A stretch of DNA of 64,000 bases. Origin: Cornus controversa (Eukaryota > Streptophyta > Magnoliopsida > Cornales > Cornaceae). The notes beneath the pieces were generated by a model. The model had not been told where the DNA came from. It made no database searches and worked only from the letters and a program-made list of their open reading frames with translations. Shown in pieces: positions 1 to 12,300 of this stretch. Position 1 is the first letter of the stretch, and each line of letters opens with the position of its first letter. The stretch covers positions 75,572,033 through 75,636,032 of the forward strand of contig CM048845.1 in NCBI GenBank assembly GCA_026545225.1, given 5' to 3'. Position numbers and translations under genes: made by a program.

Positions 1-552
1 AACTATTTAGTTGGAAATGGTGAACCTCCAGAAGATCATATCAATTTTACATTCCAATAAATGCATTCATCATAATTCTTACAATATATAATCAGCATTG
101 ACAGTCTGTATGTACTGTAAATAAATAAATAAAAAAGAATTTTTTTTATAATAATCATATAATGAATTGGAAAAATGCACTTCTAAGACATAGTGAATTA
201 CAAACCAAACATGGGATGCAGTTGAACACAAAATTTACATTCCATTAAACACTTGGCTGAGGTGTTTTTGGACCAAACAAGATGAGAAAGAACTAAAAAA
301 CAGTTGCAGATCTTCTACTTGATGAGCCATTTGTCACTTTGCCTGAAAAAAGAGATGAAGTGATCCCACTAACATGCATATCAGAAACCAAATAATTTAT
401 GCCTCCAAGCAATCACAAAGATGGTTCATCTAACAATTGAGATAAATAGATCATACCCACACTAAATTCCATAACCTTGACTAACTGCAACATCAAATTC
501 TAAACAAGGACTTCGAAAGATTATTAACAAGGAGTTTGAAAGATTATTAACC
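1..552. other. 3' flank of the sphingolipid desaturase
   Basis: No coding region is seen. This AT-rich stretch lies just downstream of the minus-strand desaturase and probably holds its 3' untranslated region. A short direct repeat, cgaaagattattaac then tgaaagattattaac, sits at about 513-551, next to the stop codon. No mobile element is recognised. Confidence 0.5.
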
Positions 553-1896
553 TCATCCATGAGTGTTCACAGCCTCCCACACTAAATTCTTTGGAACAGG
601 GCTGGTGACATCCCGGGCTTGCAAGGCTGCAGTCCTGAGAGTCCCGAGTGTCAATGTATTGGCCTTCCAAAATGTTGCAATGTTGTAAGGCAAATCATGC
701 TTCTTGCAGAGCTCCTTCACAAAAGGTGAGATTTTCCTGAGATGGCAGCGAGGCAAACGTGGAAACAGATGGTGCTCAACCTGAAATTGCAACCCACCAT
801 GGAACCAGTCCATCCAAGAGGAGCAAGTTATATTAAGTGTCCCACTAGTTTGCTTCTCAAACCAATCATTCCCACTAGGTGGTCCAACATAAACACTAGA
901 AGAGAAATGGTTCAAACAAAACTGAACATGTTGAATTCCAGTAACTGCAAAGCTTGAAATGACGAACATTATCCTTTCACCCCAATTGGGCAAGCATGAA
1001 ACAAGAAGGGGATACCAAATCCAAAACACAAGAAGCCCCAAAATTTCCTGACCCCTATTGGGTACTTTTCTCTTGGATAACAACAAGAAGAATGATTGTG
1101 CAAACAAGTTGATTCTAGCAAAACACATAACAGGATAGAATGTCAAGTGCTGGCAGCTCACTAAGAACCTAGCAATAGAATCAAAATTCATCTTCCTCTC
1201 ATAAAAGCAAGATGTGAGAGAGTTGAAGAATTTAGAAGATACCACAAAGAGAGGCATGTGTTGGAGATCAGGATCAAAATCAAGACTATTGCAAGCAATG
1301 TGGTGGGCATTGTGGTTCCACTTCCACCACCCAATGCTGATCCCTGCGATGCAATTCCCAGTAACAATCTGTGCAAACCTATTGAGCCCATGAGTGGACA
1401 TGACCTGGTAATGCCCAGAATCATGCCCAATCCAACCACTCTGAATCCATGAAAAACCCATCAAACCACCACAGAGCAAATGAACCCAAGAGGTGTCACA
1501 GCACAGAACACCGTAGACACTCAGAGAAAACAGCATTGCCATGAAACAAAGTGTTATACAAGCTCCATGGCCTTTCTTTTCAAAAAACCCCATTTTGGAA
1601 AACTCGAAAACGAGCTTTCTGTAATCTTTGGAGGCCTCAGAGACAGTGTAGTCCTTGAGGTGATACCGATTGAAGAACTTGTCAAGATATAGCCAGGCAG
1701 TGCCTGGATGGTAAGCAACAAAAGCATCTGTGACATCTTGTCCTGCAAGATTCAACAGAGGATGCTCACCACCAGGGTGGTCTTTGGCCCAATCAGAGAC
1801 ATCATAGACCTTCCCCTGTATAGAGATCCAGAGATCTCCAGGTTTGTTGTGGCCCTTGAGGTCTGCAGATGAAATGTACCTTGTGGGTTCTGCCAT
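553..1896 (-). CDS. SLD: Delta-8 sphingolipid long-chain-base desaturase (cytochrome b5 fusion)
   Basis: This intact 447-aa reading frame encodes a front-end desaturase that inserts the delta-8 double bond into the long-chain base of plant sphingolipids in the ER membrane. Residues 8-80 form an N-terminal cytochrome b5 domain with the heme motif HPGG at 40-43 and a second heme histidine at 63. The desaturase part has the three histidine boxes: HDSGH at 158-162, HNAHH at 195-199 and QVEHH at 372-376. The Gln that starts the third box is the signature of b5-fused front-end enzymes. Hydrophobic spans occur near 112-132, 142-156, 284-300 and 308-320. The length matches the plant family (about 447-449 aa), and the lack of introns is normal for plant SLD genes. 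The start is the first ATG, directly ahead of the b5 domain. A delta-6 acyl desaturase is the main alternative, but the overall sequence looks SLD-like. Confidence 0.95.
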   Translation of the reverse strand: MAEPTRYISSADLKGHNKPGDLWISIQGKVYDVSDWAKDHPGGEHPLLNLAGQDVTDAFVAYHPGTAWLYLDKFFNRYHLKDYTVSEASKDYRKLVFEFSKMGFFEKKGHGACITLCFMAMLFSLSVYGVLCCDTSWVHLLCGGLMGFSWIQSGWIGHDSGHYQVMSTHGLNRFAQIVTGNCIAGISIGWWKWNHNAHHIACNSLDFDPDLQHMPLFVVSSKFFNSLTSCFYERKMNFDSIARFLVSCQHLTFYPVMCFARINLFAQSFFLLLSKRKVPNRGQEILGLLVFWIWYPLLVSCLPNWGERIMFVISSFAVTGIQHVQFCLNHFSSSVYVGPPSGNDWFEKQTSGTLNITCSSWMDWFHGGLQFQVEHHLFPRLPRCHLRKISPFVKELCKKHDLPYNIATFWKANTLTLGTLRTAALQARDVTSPVPKNLVWEAVNTHG

Positions 1897-3293
1897 AGAT
1901 AATGAGTGTAAAAGGAGGTTCTAAGAGAGAGATTGAAATGGTGATATGTGTGTATCTCTGTCAGTACTTTATGGGTTTTTTTTTTTTTTTTCTTGGAGTT
2001 TTTTAAGGAAGATTTGTGTGGGGGGTACTGTAACAGCTAGGCAAGATTGAAGAGGCGCCACAGAATGGTTTAACAAAAGCAATCTGGCCAAACAGGGGGA
2101 TAGAGAGGTTACAGAATGTCAGTTTTAGAGGAAAATGAGGGAGAACACTACTTCCACACTACAGACTGGCATGGTCTCCAAAGAGGATTTAAGCAGTACA
2201 AATATTTTTAGTTGCACATGTAACAGTACTGTCTCAAAACAATTTTAATTTTAAGACACTTATTCTATGCAATATTGACGTTTTTTTGTCAAACGCACCC
2301 TCGGTCAACTGTCCCAAGGGGCCCAAATTCTCAATCTTTTATCTGGAAAGAATAAATCATACCATGTGACTAATATCAGCTAATTAAATACGGAGTACTT
2401 TTAAGTTGATAATACATATTCAATACGTAATGCCATAAGTGCACAACTTAGGTGCAGAATACTCACCTTGGGTATGTAGCCATTCTAGTTTAGTAGTTTC
2501 TTTGAGAATCGTGGCAGCTGGTAAGAATATATTTAATTTTAATCATTTCTCCAACTTTGTCATTACATAATTTTTTTAATAATTATTTTTAGTTTTTTTT
2601 GTGCTAAAATAAGATTTGAACCCCACATTTATCATAGAATAATGCCAAGGTTCAAACTCAATTTTTATTAATAAATAAATAAAAGTTTCAATGAAATTAG
2701 AATTTTAACATCATTATCATTTTTACCTTAATCTCATATGAATGAAGTTGGTCACATAAATTTTCATTAATTAAATAAAAATTCATCAATTATAGAATGT
2801 GGTTTAAATGTGAACTAGGTTTAGAAATTTGAGAACTTGAGTTTGAGCATGAAAACAGTCATTTTATACCCAAAAAAAAAAAAAACTATGTGATGTCTAT
2901 CTCTTTCCCTCACCAATACAGACTGGAACATTACACCCAAGTTGTGCTAGCTTTTGAACAGTGATTTGCAAACATAGAACACTTTGGACTGTTAGATATG
3001 ACCGACCAAAAAAAAAAAAGGACAAATAATGACCTCTTAATTTTATGCATATACTCTGAAGTTGGAAGCTGTACTTGATTGGATTGGAGTTGGAAGCTGT
3101 ACTTGATTGGATTGGACCCACAGATTGTCTGTGTCTATTGAAGTGGGTCCAACATTTAAATACCAGCAAAATATAAGGTTTGCAATATATTAGAATATGC
3201 ACCTTGGAATATAATTCATCAAAACCATAATATCTTACCTTAGCGGGAGATTAATCAACAAGTCCTGGCCAACAACACTCTATAACATAATAT
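1897..3293. promoter_or_regulatory. Upstream region of SLD, no other gene
   Basis: This is the 5' side of the minus-strand SLD gene, so it should hold its 5' UTR and promoter, but I cannot point to a sure TATA box. A T tract lies near 1977-1992. A 28-bp unit beginning ttggaagctgtacttgattg occurs twice in tandem at 3062-3117. Long A tracts at 2871-2885 and 3007-3019 may be old retroposon tails. No coding region is supported. Confidence 0.4.
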
Positions 3294-3296
3294 TTA

Positions 3297-3998
3297 TGTT
3301 ATGTTTGGTATGCGTGAATAAAATAGAATTAATCTGAAATTAGAATGAGAATAGAAATAAAATAAAATGACTATTCTCATTCTATTATTTGATTGCAAAT
3401 ATGAAATGAGGTGGAAATAAAATAAATTTTAAATCAAATTTTTTGAAATACTCCTTATAGTGACAGATAAATTAAACCAACAAATATGTGATAATGGAAG
3501 AAGGTGGCAATATGGAGGTGGTGACAGTGGAGATGGTGGTGGTGGTGGAGGAAGGTAGCGATGATGCAGTAGGGGTGGTGGCGGCAATATGGAGGTGGTG
3601 GGGGTGGTGTGGTGGGAGTGGCTGTGGTGGTGTGGTGCTGGAGGAAGGTGGCGATGTGATGTGGTGACGTCAATGGCAGCGGCGGTGGTGGTAGAGGAAG
3701 GTGGGGATATGGAGGTGGTGATGTGGTAGAGTAGGAATGTGGCGATATGGGGGTGGAGGTGGTAGTGGCAGTGGTGGTAGAGCCGGTGTGGTGGTGGTGA
3801 TGGAGGTGAAGGAATTTTTGATCATATGATTTTTTTAAAAAAAATTATTGGGAATGGAATGTTCATTCCATAAGTTTAATAGTGGAATGGATTTTCATTC
3901 CATGGGAATAATCATTCTCATCTTAAAATTTATATCAAATAAAAGAATAGTTAGAATGAATATTTCATTTCATTCTATTCTGTGTACCGAACGCAACA
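3297..3998. mobile_element. Tourist/PIF-Harbinger-like MITE carrying a GGT-rich tract
   Basis: This is a 702-bp non-autonomous DNA element. The left end is TGTTATGTTTGGTATGCG, and the right end read in reverse complement is TGTTGCGTTCGGTACAC. The flanks are TTA (3294-3296) and TTG (3999-4001), which fits the 3-bp target of the Harbinger group with one mutation. The subterminal parts are rich in short GAATG/CATTCC inverted motifs. The middle (about 3487-3812) is a strikingly G-rich run of GGT, GGA and GTG triplets on the plus strand. No transposase is present, so it was presumably mobilised in trans. Confidence 0.7.
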
Positions 3999-6515
3999 TT
4001 GATAAAGTATCTCTTCGTCCTTCTGTTATTGCTTGTTCCACTGGAGAATAGGACACCCTCCTAAGGGTCAGGAGGGACCTTACCAAGGGCCACTCACTCC
4101 ACAGGTAGAACCTTCCTTCCTGTCCTAAAATAAATGTACCATGCTTTGGCTCTTCTCTTACAAGTCATTTCAACGTGTTTAAAAAGAAGAAGAAATTATT
4201 AAATCATCCTAAACCATCTGACATTTGGTGGTCGACTTTTTGACGTTAGGTAATTAGGTGTATTTATACTACATATGTGCGATGCAGTGGGTTGTTGCAT
4301 TACTTATGCATAGCAATGATGAATGTATCTATTTGTCTTAGTGGCGATTTCGAATATAAGCTCACAAGTGAGTAGAGTAAAGAAAGAATTTCTTTTGTTA
4401 CGTTGTTAAGGTTAGCGGATGCGTAAAAAAACTACATCATTATCCAAAAGCCTGCAATCCTACAAGGATCATTAATCAACGCCAAAGTTACAAGTGACAA
4501 TAAAAAATATATCAAAAAGTAAATCATCAATTTCAAAACTAAAAATAATAGTTAGTAGGATTAACAAGTTACGAAAACTTAAAAATTAGAGCTTGTAATT
4601 TGTTTTCGTAATTTGTGTTGGGGTTGTGAAACTTGAATCACAAGTCCAGATCTTGTTTTAGGATTTCATTTGAGTTGTAAAGAGATACAAACGTTTTTGT
4701 GAAATTTTTAGAGAGTTTTTTGTTGTAAACCTTTATCATTATTATTAGTGAAATTTTTAGTGCACTCCATGTAGGCAAAGTTTTTTGCCATGTGTCTTGC
4801 GTGGTTGTCTCTCTTGCTTGCATTTTTAATTTCTGATTTAGTCCCAACAATTTGGTCATCAAATAAATGAGAGAAAAAAGACTTTGAGTTCAATATAAAA
4901 AAAAATTAAGAACTAAGATTTTTATTTGATTGATTTTTCTCACAAGAAAATGAAGCTGCGGAGGCTTGCGATGAAAGATGGGGCAGGAGAGGAAGAGAGA
5001 GAAGGCACGTCTCATGGCACAAGGCTTTTTTTGGAAATTTACTTTAATGAGAATAGTAATGGAGCTCTAGAATATTTTTTTTGAAGCGTCAATATCACCA
5101 TTATTTTATAATATATTATTACATTCTTGTGAGTCCACTTTTCTTAATCAAGTATGGGAGTAGTTGCAACTATAGTTCACTCGTCTTAAATGAATTGGTC
5201 CCTAGTCAGACCATCTCATGTAATGAATGATTGAAGAGTTACAGTAATCACAATGCCATTACAACCAGCATTTTTCTTGGGCATTATTGCTTGATATATT
5301 GGAGAAGTTCAATTTTGTAACATGACTACTAGTTTATTGTCAAGTGAATGTAGTTTAGTAATATTTTCTCACCTTTTAAACTAACGTCTTAACTTCAAGT
5401 CAAGAAATAAAATGGGTGTATGAATTTTCTTGCCAATGTGAGAAAAAAAAGGTGATAGTGTACATTGGCTAGCATTTTTTTTTTTTTTGGGACCTATTGC
5501 TTCATATAGTGGAGAAGTTTTATTTTGTAACGTCTGTGCTAGTCTAACATAAAGTGAAGGCATATCAATTTTAGAAATTTAGCATGCTTCAGATAATCAA
5601 TTTTTTTTTTTCTTTTTACTTATTTGGAATTTGAAACTTCCTTTTGGCTGAATTTCAATAAATTTACTGAAAAAATTCAGCCAATTTAATGAAGAAAATT
5701 CCATTTTCTTGAAATTTGAATTTTGTCCGGTATATGTTTTTGGGACTCATCTTATTCGAATTTTGTTGCATTTGAATCAACCAATTAACCAAATATATAA
5801 AAAAAAAAAGTCGTAGCTAGTGCACAACGCTCCCAATTAACCAAATACAAACTCATGCATTAAATTTGTTGATTTTGAAACCATGGTGTGCACCCAATTA
5901 ATTTTATCCAGCTTGATCTTGAATATTCAAAATGTAAAGGATATGTTCCGTTGCATGAAATTGGGGAAATTAAAAAATATTTAGTTCAAATTTTAAACTA
6001 TTTTTTCTCTAATTTCACTCATTCCAATTCCAATTCCAATGCATCAATTCCATACAACCGAACATATCCTAAAAGTCTATTTTTGTAGTTGTGAAGTGCT
6101 GGAAAAAAAAACTCAAGCTTGCCTTAAGAATCTTCTCCTAGTGAATCATTTGGATTGTCAGGAACTTTTGACATATGTAACAAGAGATAACTTAGCGATA
6201 ACTTAGGATTGTATTTTCAATGATTTTCCAGCCTAAAATCAGAAAACCATTTTTAGGTTCATTTTAGTAGTTAGACCTCTTTTTACTGCCATGTAGGCTA
6301 TGTAGCACTAAAGCAGTTTTAGTCCTCTAGAATATTAACAATTTCTTAGACAGGCAAAAATGTAGAAACACTTGTGTAAATTGTTTGGCCTAATTACTTT
6401 CTTCCACCTTTCAAGAATTTATGCTACAAAGCCATTATTATTTGGCAAATCTTTAAAGTTAGTTAGCGCAAAGTCAATCTTGTATACCTAACTAACTAAG
6501 GCTTGTCCCAATTAT
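3999..6515. other. Gene-free AT-rich stretch with a local tandem duplication
   Basis: No coding region is supported. A partial direct repeat of about 80 bp occurs at roughly 5270-5350 and 5476-5555; both copies contain attgctt, then tggagaagtt, then attttgtaac, about 206 bp apart. An imperfect stem made of cctcctaagggtcaggaggg lies at 4049-4075. The rest is A/T-rich sequence in which I see nothing. Confidence 0.4.
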
Positions 6516-6518
6516 TTA

Positions 6519-6680
6519 GAACCTGTTTGGTTTATTTCTCAAAATATAGTTCTTAAAAGCTCATAGAACAAAAAACTGTTTTCAAAAAACTATAAAACAC
6601 AATTCTCGACAAACTCTTTTTTTACAGTTTTTTTTTTTGTTTTCAGAAAATTGTTCTAAAAAACTGAACCAAACAGGGCC
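6519..6680. mobile_element. Short Tourist-like MITE (162 bp)
   Basis: The ends are an imperfect inverted repeat: GAACCTGTTTGGTT on the left, and GGCCCTGTTTGGTTCAG when the right end is reverse-complemented. Exact TTA duplications flank it at 6516-6518 and 6681-6683. The inside is A/T-rich with several GTTTT/AAAAC foldback pieces. Length, ends and TTA target fit a Tourist/Harbinger-type MITE. Confidence 0.75.
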
Positions 6681-6683
6681 TTA

Positions 6684-7486
6684 GAGTTTACATCGATCTT
6701 GTGCACCATAGCATGGCTGGCTGAAACAGCCTCTTGATGTGAGAGCAAGGGCGCTAGCTCACTCAGGACGCTGACAGATTTTTCATTTTTTTCATTGAAA
6801 AAGTCACTTTTTTTCCAACAGATTTTTCATTTTTTTTTTCCAACAAATATATTTTGAATCCTTGTGCGTCAATGCAGTAGGTAAAGAGTACCTACTTCAG
6901 TACTTCCAAAAAAGGAAAAAAAAACAAAAGGTTGCAGTAAACACATGTATCTATCTCCTCTTATAGTTGGGGATGCATATGAAACAACCAGAACTGAGAA
7001 TGGGATTATTTGGGTACAATTTGATCAAGTTTGGCCTCTGTTCAGACACGGCTTGAACTCCAGAGAAGCTGGGATTAATCTCTTCAAGCTCAATTCTCAA
7101 TAGCTCACCATGTTAGGGTTATAGATTTTCAATCTTTGGTTAATCTGGCAAGCACAATATAACAAGGAAAAGGGGAAAAGATGAAATGCATGAAGATATC
7201 ACATCCTCGAGTATAAAAATTTGAACTACTCTTGAAACAAATGCAAAGAATTACAAAAATGTGAAGAACACAATCACCTTCAACAACTAATAACAATTGG
7301 GATTACATCTCCATCCTGTTCTAAGAATTCTATGTACCGGTAAATGAATCCACTATTACTCACCAAATTAAAGTAAATTTGGTTCCTTGGTCCCAATCTC
7401 ATTTCAACTTAACAGCAATGTTCCTTTATCATTGATCGGTGGAGCATTTTATCTGTGTATTTCCTTTCAACTGACAATGATGAGAA
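6684..7486. other. 3' flank of the alpha/beta hydrolase
   Basis: No coding region is seen. About 7200-7486 has mixed composition and probably holds the 3' UTR of the minus-strand hydrolase that ends at 7487. T-rich runs occur at 6780-6840. Confidence 0.4.
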
Positions 7487-9262
7487 TCAGAACCGTGAAT
7501 GGATAAACTTATCTGTTCTTGAGCATGATGGTAACTGACAAACCATATCTTTGTCTCGCCACAGACCAGCTGTTACAAAGTAGAGCACGATTGAAGCTAA
7601 TTCATCTTGGTGTGAAGTGTATTCATGATCAGCTCCTTCTATAATGTGTAATTTGTGATTCGATATGTACTTGTTGAATTCCATGGCGTCTTGAACTGGC
7701 ACCATTTCATCCATAGAGCCATGAACAGTCAACACCCTGTAAATAGTAGCAAAAGTATCCATTAACATTTTATACGGTATTTCATTGTAGAAATTAATTA
7801 TCTCGAGTAGATCCATTTGAATACACAGATTTAGATATCAGAACAGTGATTCGTGCACAGAGCTACAGTTTGCTACTTCCCCTGAACCAATTGTGCAACT
7901 TGAGATGCTAACGTAAAAGGCGACAAAGGGCCAAACTCTTACCAACCACTGTCCTTAAGGCCTGGCAGTTTTCACCTCCCTCCAACTTAGAGGGAATGCA
8001 ACTGAATGGACAAACCATTACCAACCACTGGCCCTACATGACTACATCCTGGTGGTATCTGTATGTAATTTATACAGCCTAGGTTCTGTATATCGCACAA
8101 GTCAGCTAATAGAAAAGCAAGCTCCAGTCATCCACTCCTCCCTTCAATCCAAGAGAAGGGGAAAAACGAAAAAGAAAAAACAGAGAAAAAAAATACAAAT
8201 GCAATCAACCATCAATTACTTACCTGCAACTTTCATGAATTGATAGGCACACGGCATGAGTATCAGTCGTTAGACGGTCCATCAAACTTTCTTCAGTCAC
8301 CCGATACTGGAGCTTTCCTACAAAAAATTGGAAAAAATGACCAAGGCAATCAACTATCAGGACTTCCAGGTGGCAATGAGAGGTCTTGCATATTTGCATT
8401 ATATAAACTCATAAAATATATGAATAAAAAATATTAGGATAAATTACCCCAACCTCCCCTAAGGTTTGCCTTATGCTCCGTTTGGTAGGAAGAAAATTGG
8501 ATGGAAGACAGAAAAAGAAAGGTGGGTGAGACATCCTTAGGGAAGAGATGGTGTCATTTCCTCTTTTTGTTTGGTTGGATGGAAGAGAAGGTGAGGTAAC
8601 ACCTTACATTGTTTGTTAGGAGAGAAAGGAAGGGAGAGATAGCTAATACTGGGGCTATTTGAAAATTATGAAGGGCAATATTATAATTTAAAATTTCTAT
8701 AACAGTCTTACTTTTCTTCCTTCCTCTTTTCCGTCCATATTTGGAGGGATGAATATTTGTAAAGCAGGAAGGATGTCTCATCCACCCTCTTTTCTCTTCC
8801 CTCCTTGTCTCCTCTCTGCTATACGAAAAAAGTTTGTTCCTTCCTTCCTATCATCCATCCACCCCTCTAAGGCCTTCATACCAAATGGACCATTAATTAC
8901 CTTCAGTTTAAAGTTTTTAAAATACCTAGGTCAACCTCTCTTGAGGGTTGGTTGACTTAACTCTGGCCACCCCTACCATTAGTTGACCATTAGGCTACTA
9001 GTTAAAGTCAGTTAAAATAAAAAACAAAATGCCAAAACATAACTACCCATGTGCAGCAGAATTACAAAAATAACCTCACTAGGCAAATAAAATCACTTTT
9101 CAAGCCATTACTAGTTGGACCAACTTGCCCCTCTTAACTTCTCTTTGTACTCTCTCTCTCTCTCTCTCTCTCTAATTTTTTGTCAAAGTTGAACTGGTAA
9201 CTATAGTTAACTTCCAGATTTTCTTATTTCACTTGATCTGCAAAGAACAACCCTTCCTGCTC

Positions 9263-9307
<45 letters not shown>

Positions 9308-12300
9308 CTTGCATATATGGCCTCAATTCTTGCATATGTATACACTTGCATATATGGACTCAATTCTTGCACATGTATTCCAATTTAGTATATAAAAACA
9401 TACAACCCCCATTTCCTCTAAAGTGCTTGTATTCAGTGTGAAGAATAGAATCCAAAAAACATGTATAATGCATTCAAACAGGGCATTCAAAGGGAAATTA
9501 AACACTTTCTTTTAGAATGTACCAGATACATATCAGAAATACAAAATCAACAGCAGCGATATGGACAGTGAAAATTTAATAAAAGGGTGCTTTAAAGATC
9601 TCCTGTGAACCAAAAGGTCTGCTGCGTTTAGTGTGAAACTCAAACCACAAATGCACTTCCTCAAATGATATAATAGAAGACAATCTACTCGTTTCAAATC
9701 ACCCAATGTTGGAGTATTACTACCAAATTTCATCGCTGGGAACTTACAAGGTCTAAAGAAGGAATTGATCGATCTCTTCTTGTGAGTTAAACATCAATAC
9801 AATGGCGTACGAAAGTTCTGAGTTTGAAACGGAGATATATGTATGCAATACATACATACATATATATGGGCAGATTGAAGGAGAGTAGAAATAGGAGAGT
9901 GGAGGAGACTGGCATAAATTATTTTTTTATTTTTTGAATTTTAAGATATTAAAAATGCATTACAAAAAAAAATGATTAGAAACTCCATGTATAGATTGAT
10001 CTACCAAGAAAGCAGAAAATACAAATACTGTACCTGTGAAGATTGAAGAAGAACACACTATGGATGGGCTTGGAATTGGACATGTACTGCTAATTAAAAA
10101 GTTTTTGTTTCCCTCTACAACGATTGCAAAGGGAGAGAGAAAAAAACTGATATATATATATAACACTTGTATACGAAACTCTGAATACTCAATCTGATAA
10201 AACCAAGAAAAGATTCAAAATCTTATCAAATAATAGTATTATAAAAACCACAAACAAACTGCAAGACCTTCAAACAGAACAAAGTCCGAAAAATCAAACC
10301 ATATTTTCATTCATTGACACAAATTTATCCAGATTGGAAAACACAAACCCTAAGACTAACAATAGGTTTTTCTTTTCAATACTCTAGTTTTAGAGTGTTT
10401 TACAAGATTGTAAACCAAAAAACAAAGGATCAAGAATAAGAGATGAGAAAGCCACAACTGAAACTATAGTTTTGATAGAAGTACATGGCAGTCGCAAACG
10501 AGAAGAGAAGAGGAGGAGAAAAGTGTCGTAGGGTTTGCAGAATATAAATGGGACACACTTGGAATTTCATTTTCTTACTCACAAACATTAAGGGTAAAAA
10601 AGGGATTATGAAAGTTTCATTAAAGGGAGATTGGCTTCTCGTGTTTTCTAAGAAGAGCGTTTTGGCAGAAGCTAGTCCCCTCCGGCTTCAGTCCAACACT
10701 CTTCTAGAAGGGTGAATCTCTTTTACCCAAACAAGCCAAACACTCTAAATTGCGGCTTTTTGAATTAGAAAGCCAAAAGCGGCTTTGAAAAGCCAATCCA
10801 ACCAGGGCCTAAATGTGGTACAACTATGGGGGTATTTTAGTAAATAACCATTGTAAAGTTGAGGCCATTTCGGTAGACGCACAACAACCGTTTAATCCAT
10901 TAATGGTTCATTAGTCTAACAGAGCTCTCAGGGTAACTTTGCGAAACCTTTAAACCGATAGTAATTAAGGCAAACCTTAGGGGAGGTCGGGGTAATTTAC
11001 CCAAAATATTAGCAGAACAAGAAGTCTGTGAAAAAAAAAAAAAGAAGCAGATTACAGATACAGAAATAATATTGGAAAAATAGAGTAAAACAATGTAGAC
11101 TAGCCACCATAAAACACAGGAGTAATCATGATGTTGATGACAAAACAAATGCAGTATTAGTGTATTACAGTTCAAAGCATACCCCTTGTGTTTTTAACAT
11201 CAATAAATCCATGTTGCTTGATTCTTTGTAAAAAATCTCTGCCTAAGCGATCTTCAATGCCTTTCTCCAAATTGAAGCGGCCAGAGATATTAACTACTGA
11301 ACATACATCATTATATCTTGAAGCATACAGAAGCACCACATTTCCTCCTGCAAAAATTCCTTTTCAGCAATATAACATGTTTAAGAAACATGTTACATAA
11401 AGACAATCCTTTGTTTGTGGAAATCAATTATGCAAGATAGCCAAAACATAACTGAGAAATTGCAAAGCAGCAAAGATTTTATTGAAGTGATTGACTGGAT
11501 TCCCATCAGATCAATGCAACAGACAAACTGCATTACCTCCTTGAGAAAAGTAGATTTTTCGTCACTGTTCTGCAAAGATCTATGTTTTAAGTAGAAATCC
11601 TGTTAATAACATGTCACTGTTCTATGTTTTAACTACAAATCCTTTTAATAATAATATCCAACTGCTGAACATTTGTAAAGATTAACATTAACCATTGAAG
11701 TCAAAAGAGATCCACCTTTCATATGAATTTTTTATCCTCTTGGAAAGTGATTAGTAGTATGAGGATTTGATCTTCTGGGACACTAACCACCAAAGCCTTG
11801 GCTTGAGTGGTATGTCCTCCACCTACCCAAATGGAAGGTTGAGGGTTCAAGCCCTGGTAAGGGCATGTCTGTGTATGCTTACCTATCAAAAAATAAAATA
11901 AAACAAGATAAAAGTAAAACAAGAAGAAGAAAATGCTTCTGGGGCATTAATTATATCTGAAACATTCTGAGCAAGTAAAATGGTTTCAAACACTCATTAA
12001 ATGTACTCAATGCAAGAATTTTGACAAACTCTTGAGCATGTTAATAAAGTTTCTAATACTCCGTATATATTCAATTTTAGGAATTAGGACACTAGGCAGT
12101 AAATCCTGGTTTCCACGTATCTATTTTGTGACCACCAAAGGTTCTAGCTTAGTGGTATCACCTCACTTTCCAATGTGAAAGCTTGAGAGTTCAAGTCCTC
12201 ATAGAGGCACAATTACTGTGTGAGTAATATTTGTCAAGACAAAAAAAAAATGTAAAAATTTGATGAAGTCACTATTTTAACAATTATATAGAACCTATAG

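Larger units (their letters stand above)
8437..11002. mobile_element. Non-autonomous Mutator-like element in an intron of the hydrolase
   Basis: A 2566-bp element is flanked by an exact 9-bp duplication, AAAATATTA, at 8428-8436 and 11003-11011, the hallmark of Mutator-like elements. Its terminal inverted repeats are about 75 bp: the left begins GGATAAATTACCCC, and the right in reverse complement begins GGGTAAATTACCCC; both run through CCTCCCCTAAGGTTTGCC. No transposase frame is visible inside. The interior holds a TC run (9151-9173), a long TA run (9265-9305) and unassigned sequence, so a captured gene fragment is possible but unproven. It lies wholly within the intron between the exons at 11183-11347 and 8224-8317. 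Confidence 0.85.

Noticed and set aside
1188..1748. Alternative frames on both strands in the SLD region
   Set aside because: They overlap the clear desaturase frame and carry none of its motifs.
3455..3673. His/Pro/Thr-rich minus-strand frame
   Set aside because: It is the complement of the GGT-rich core of a MITE, open by composition only.
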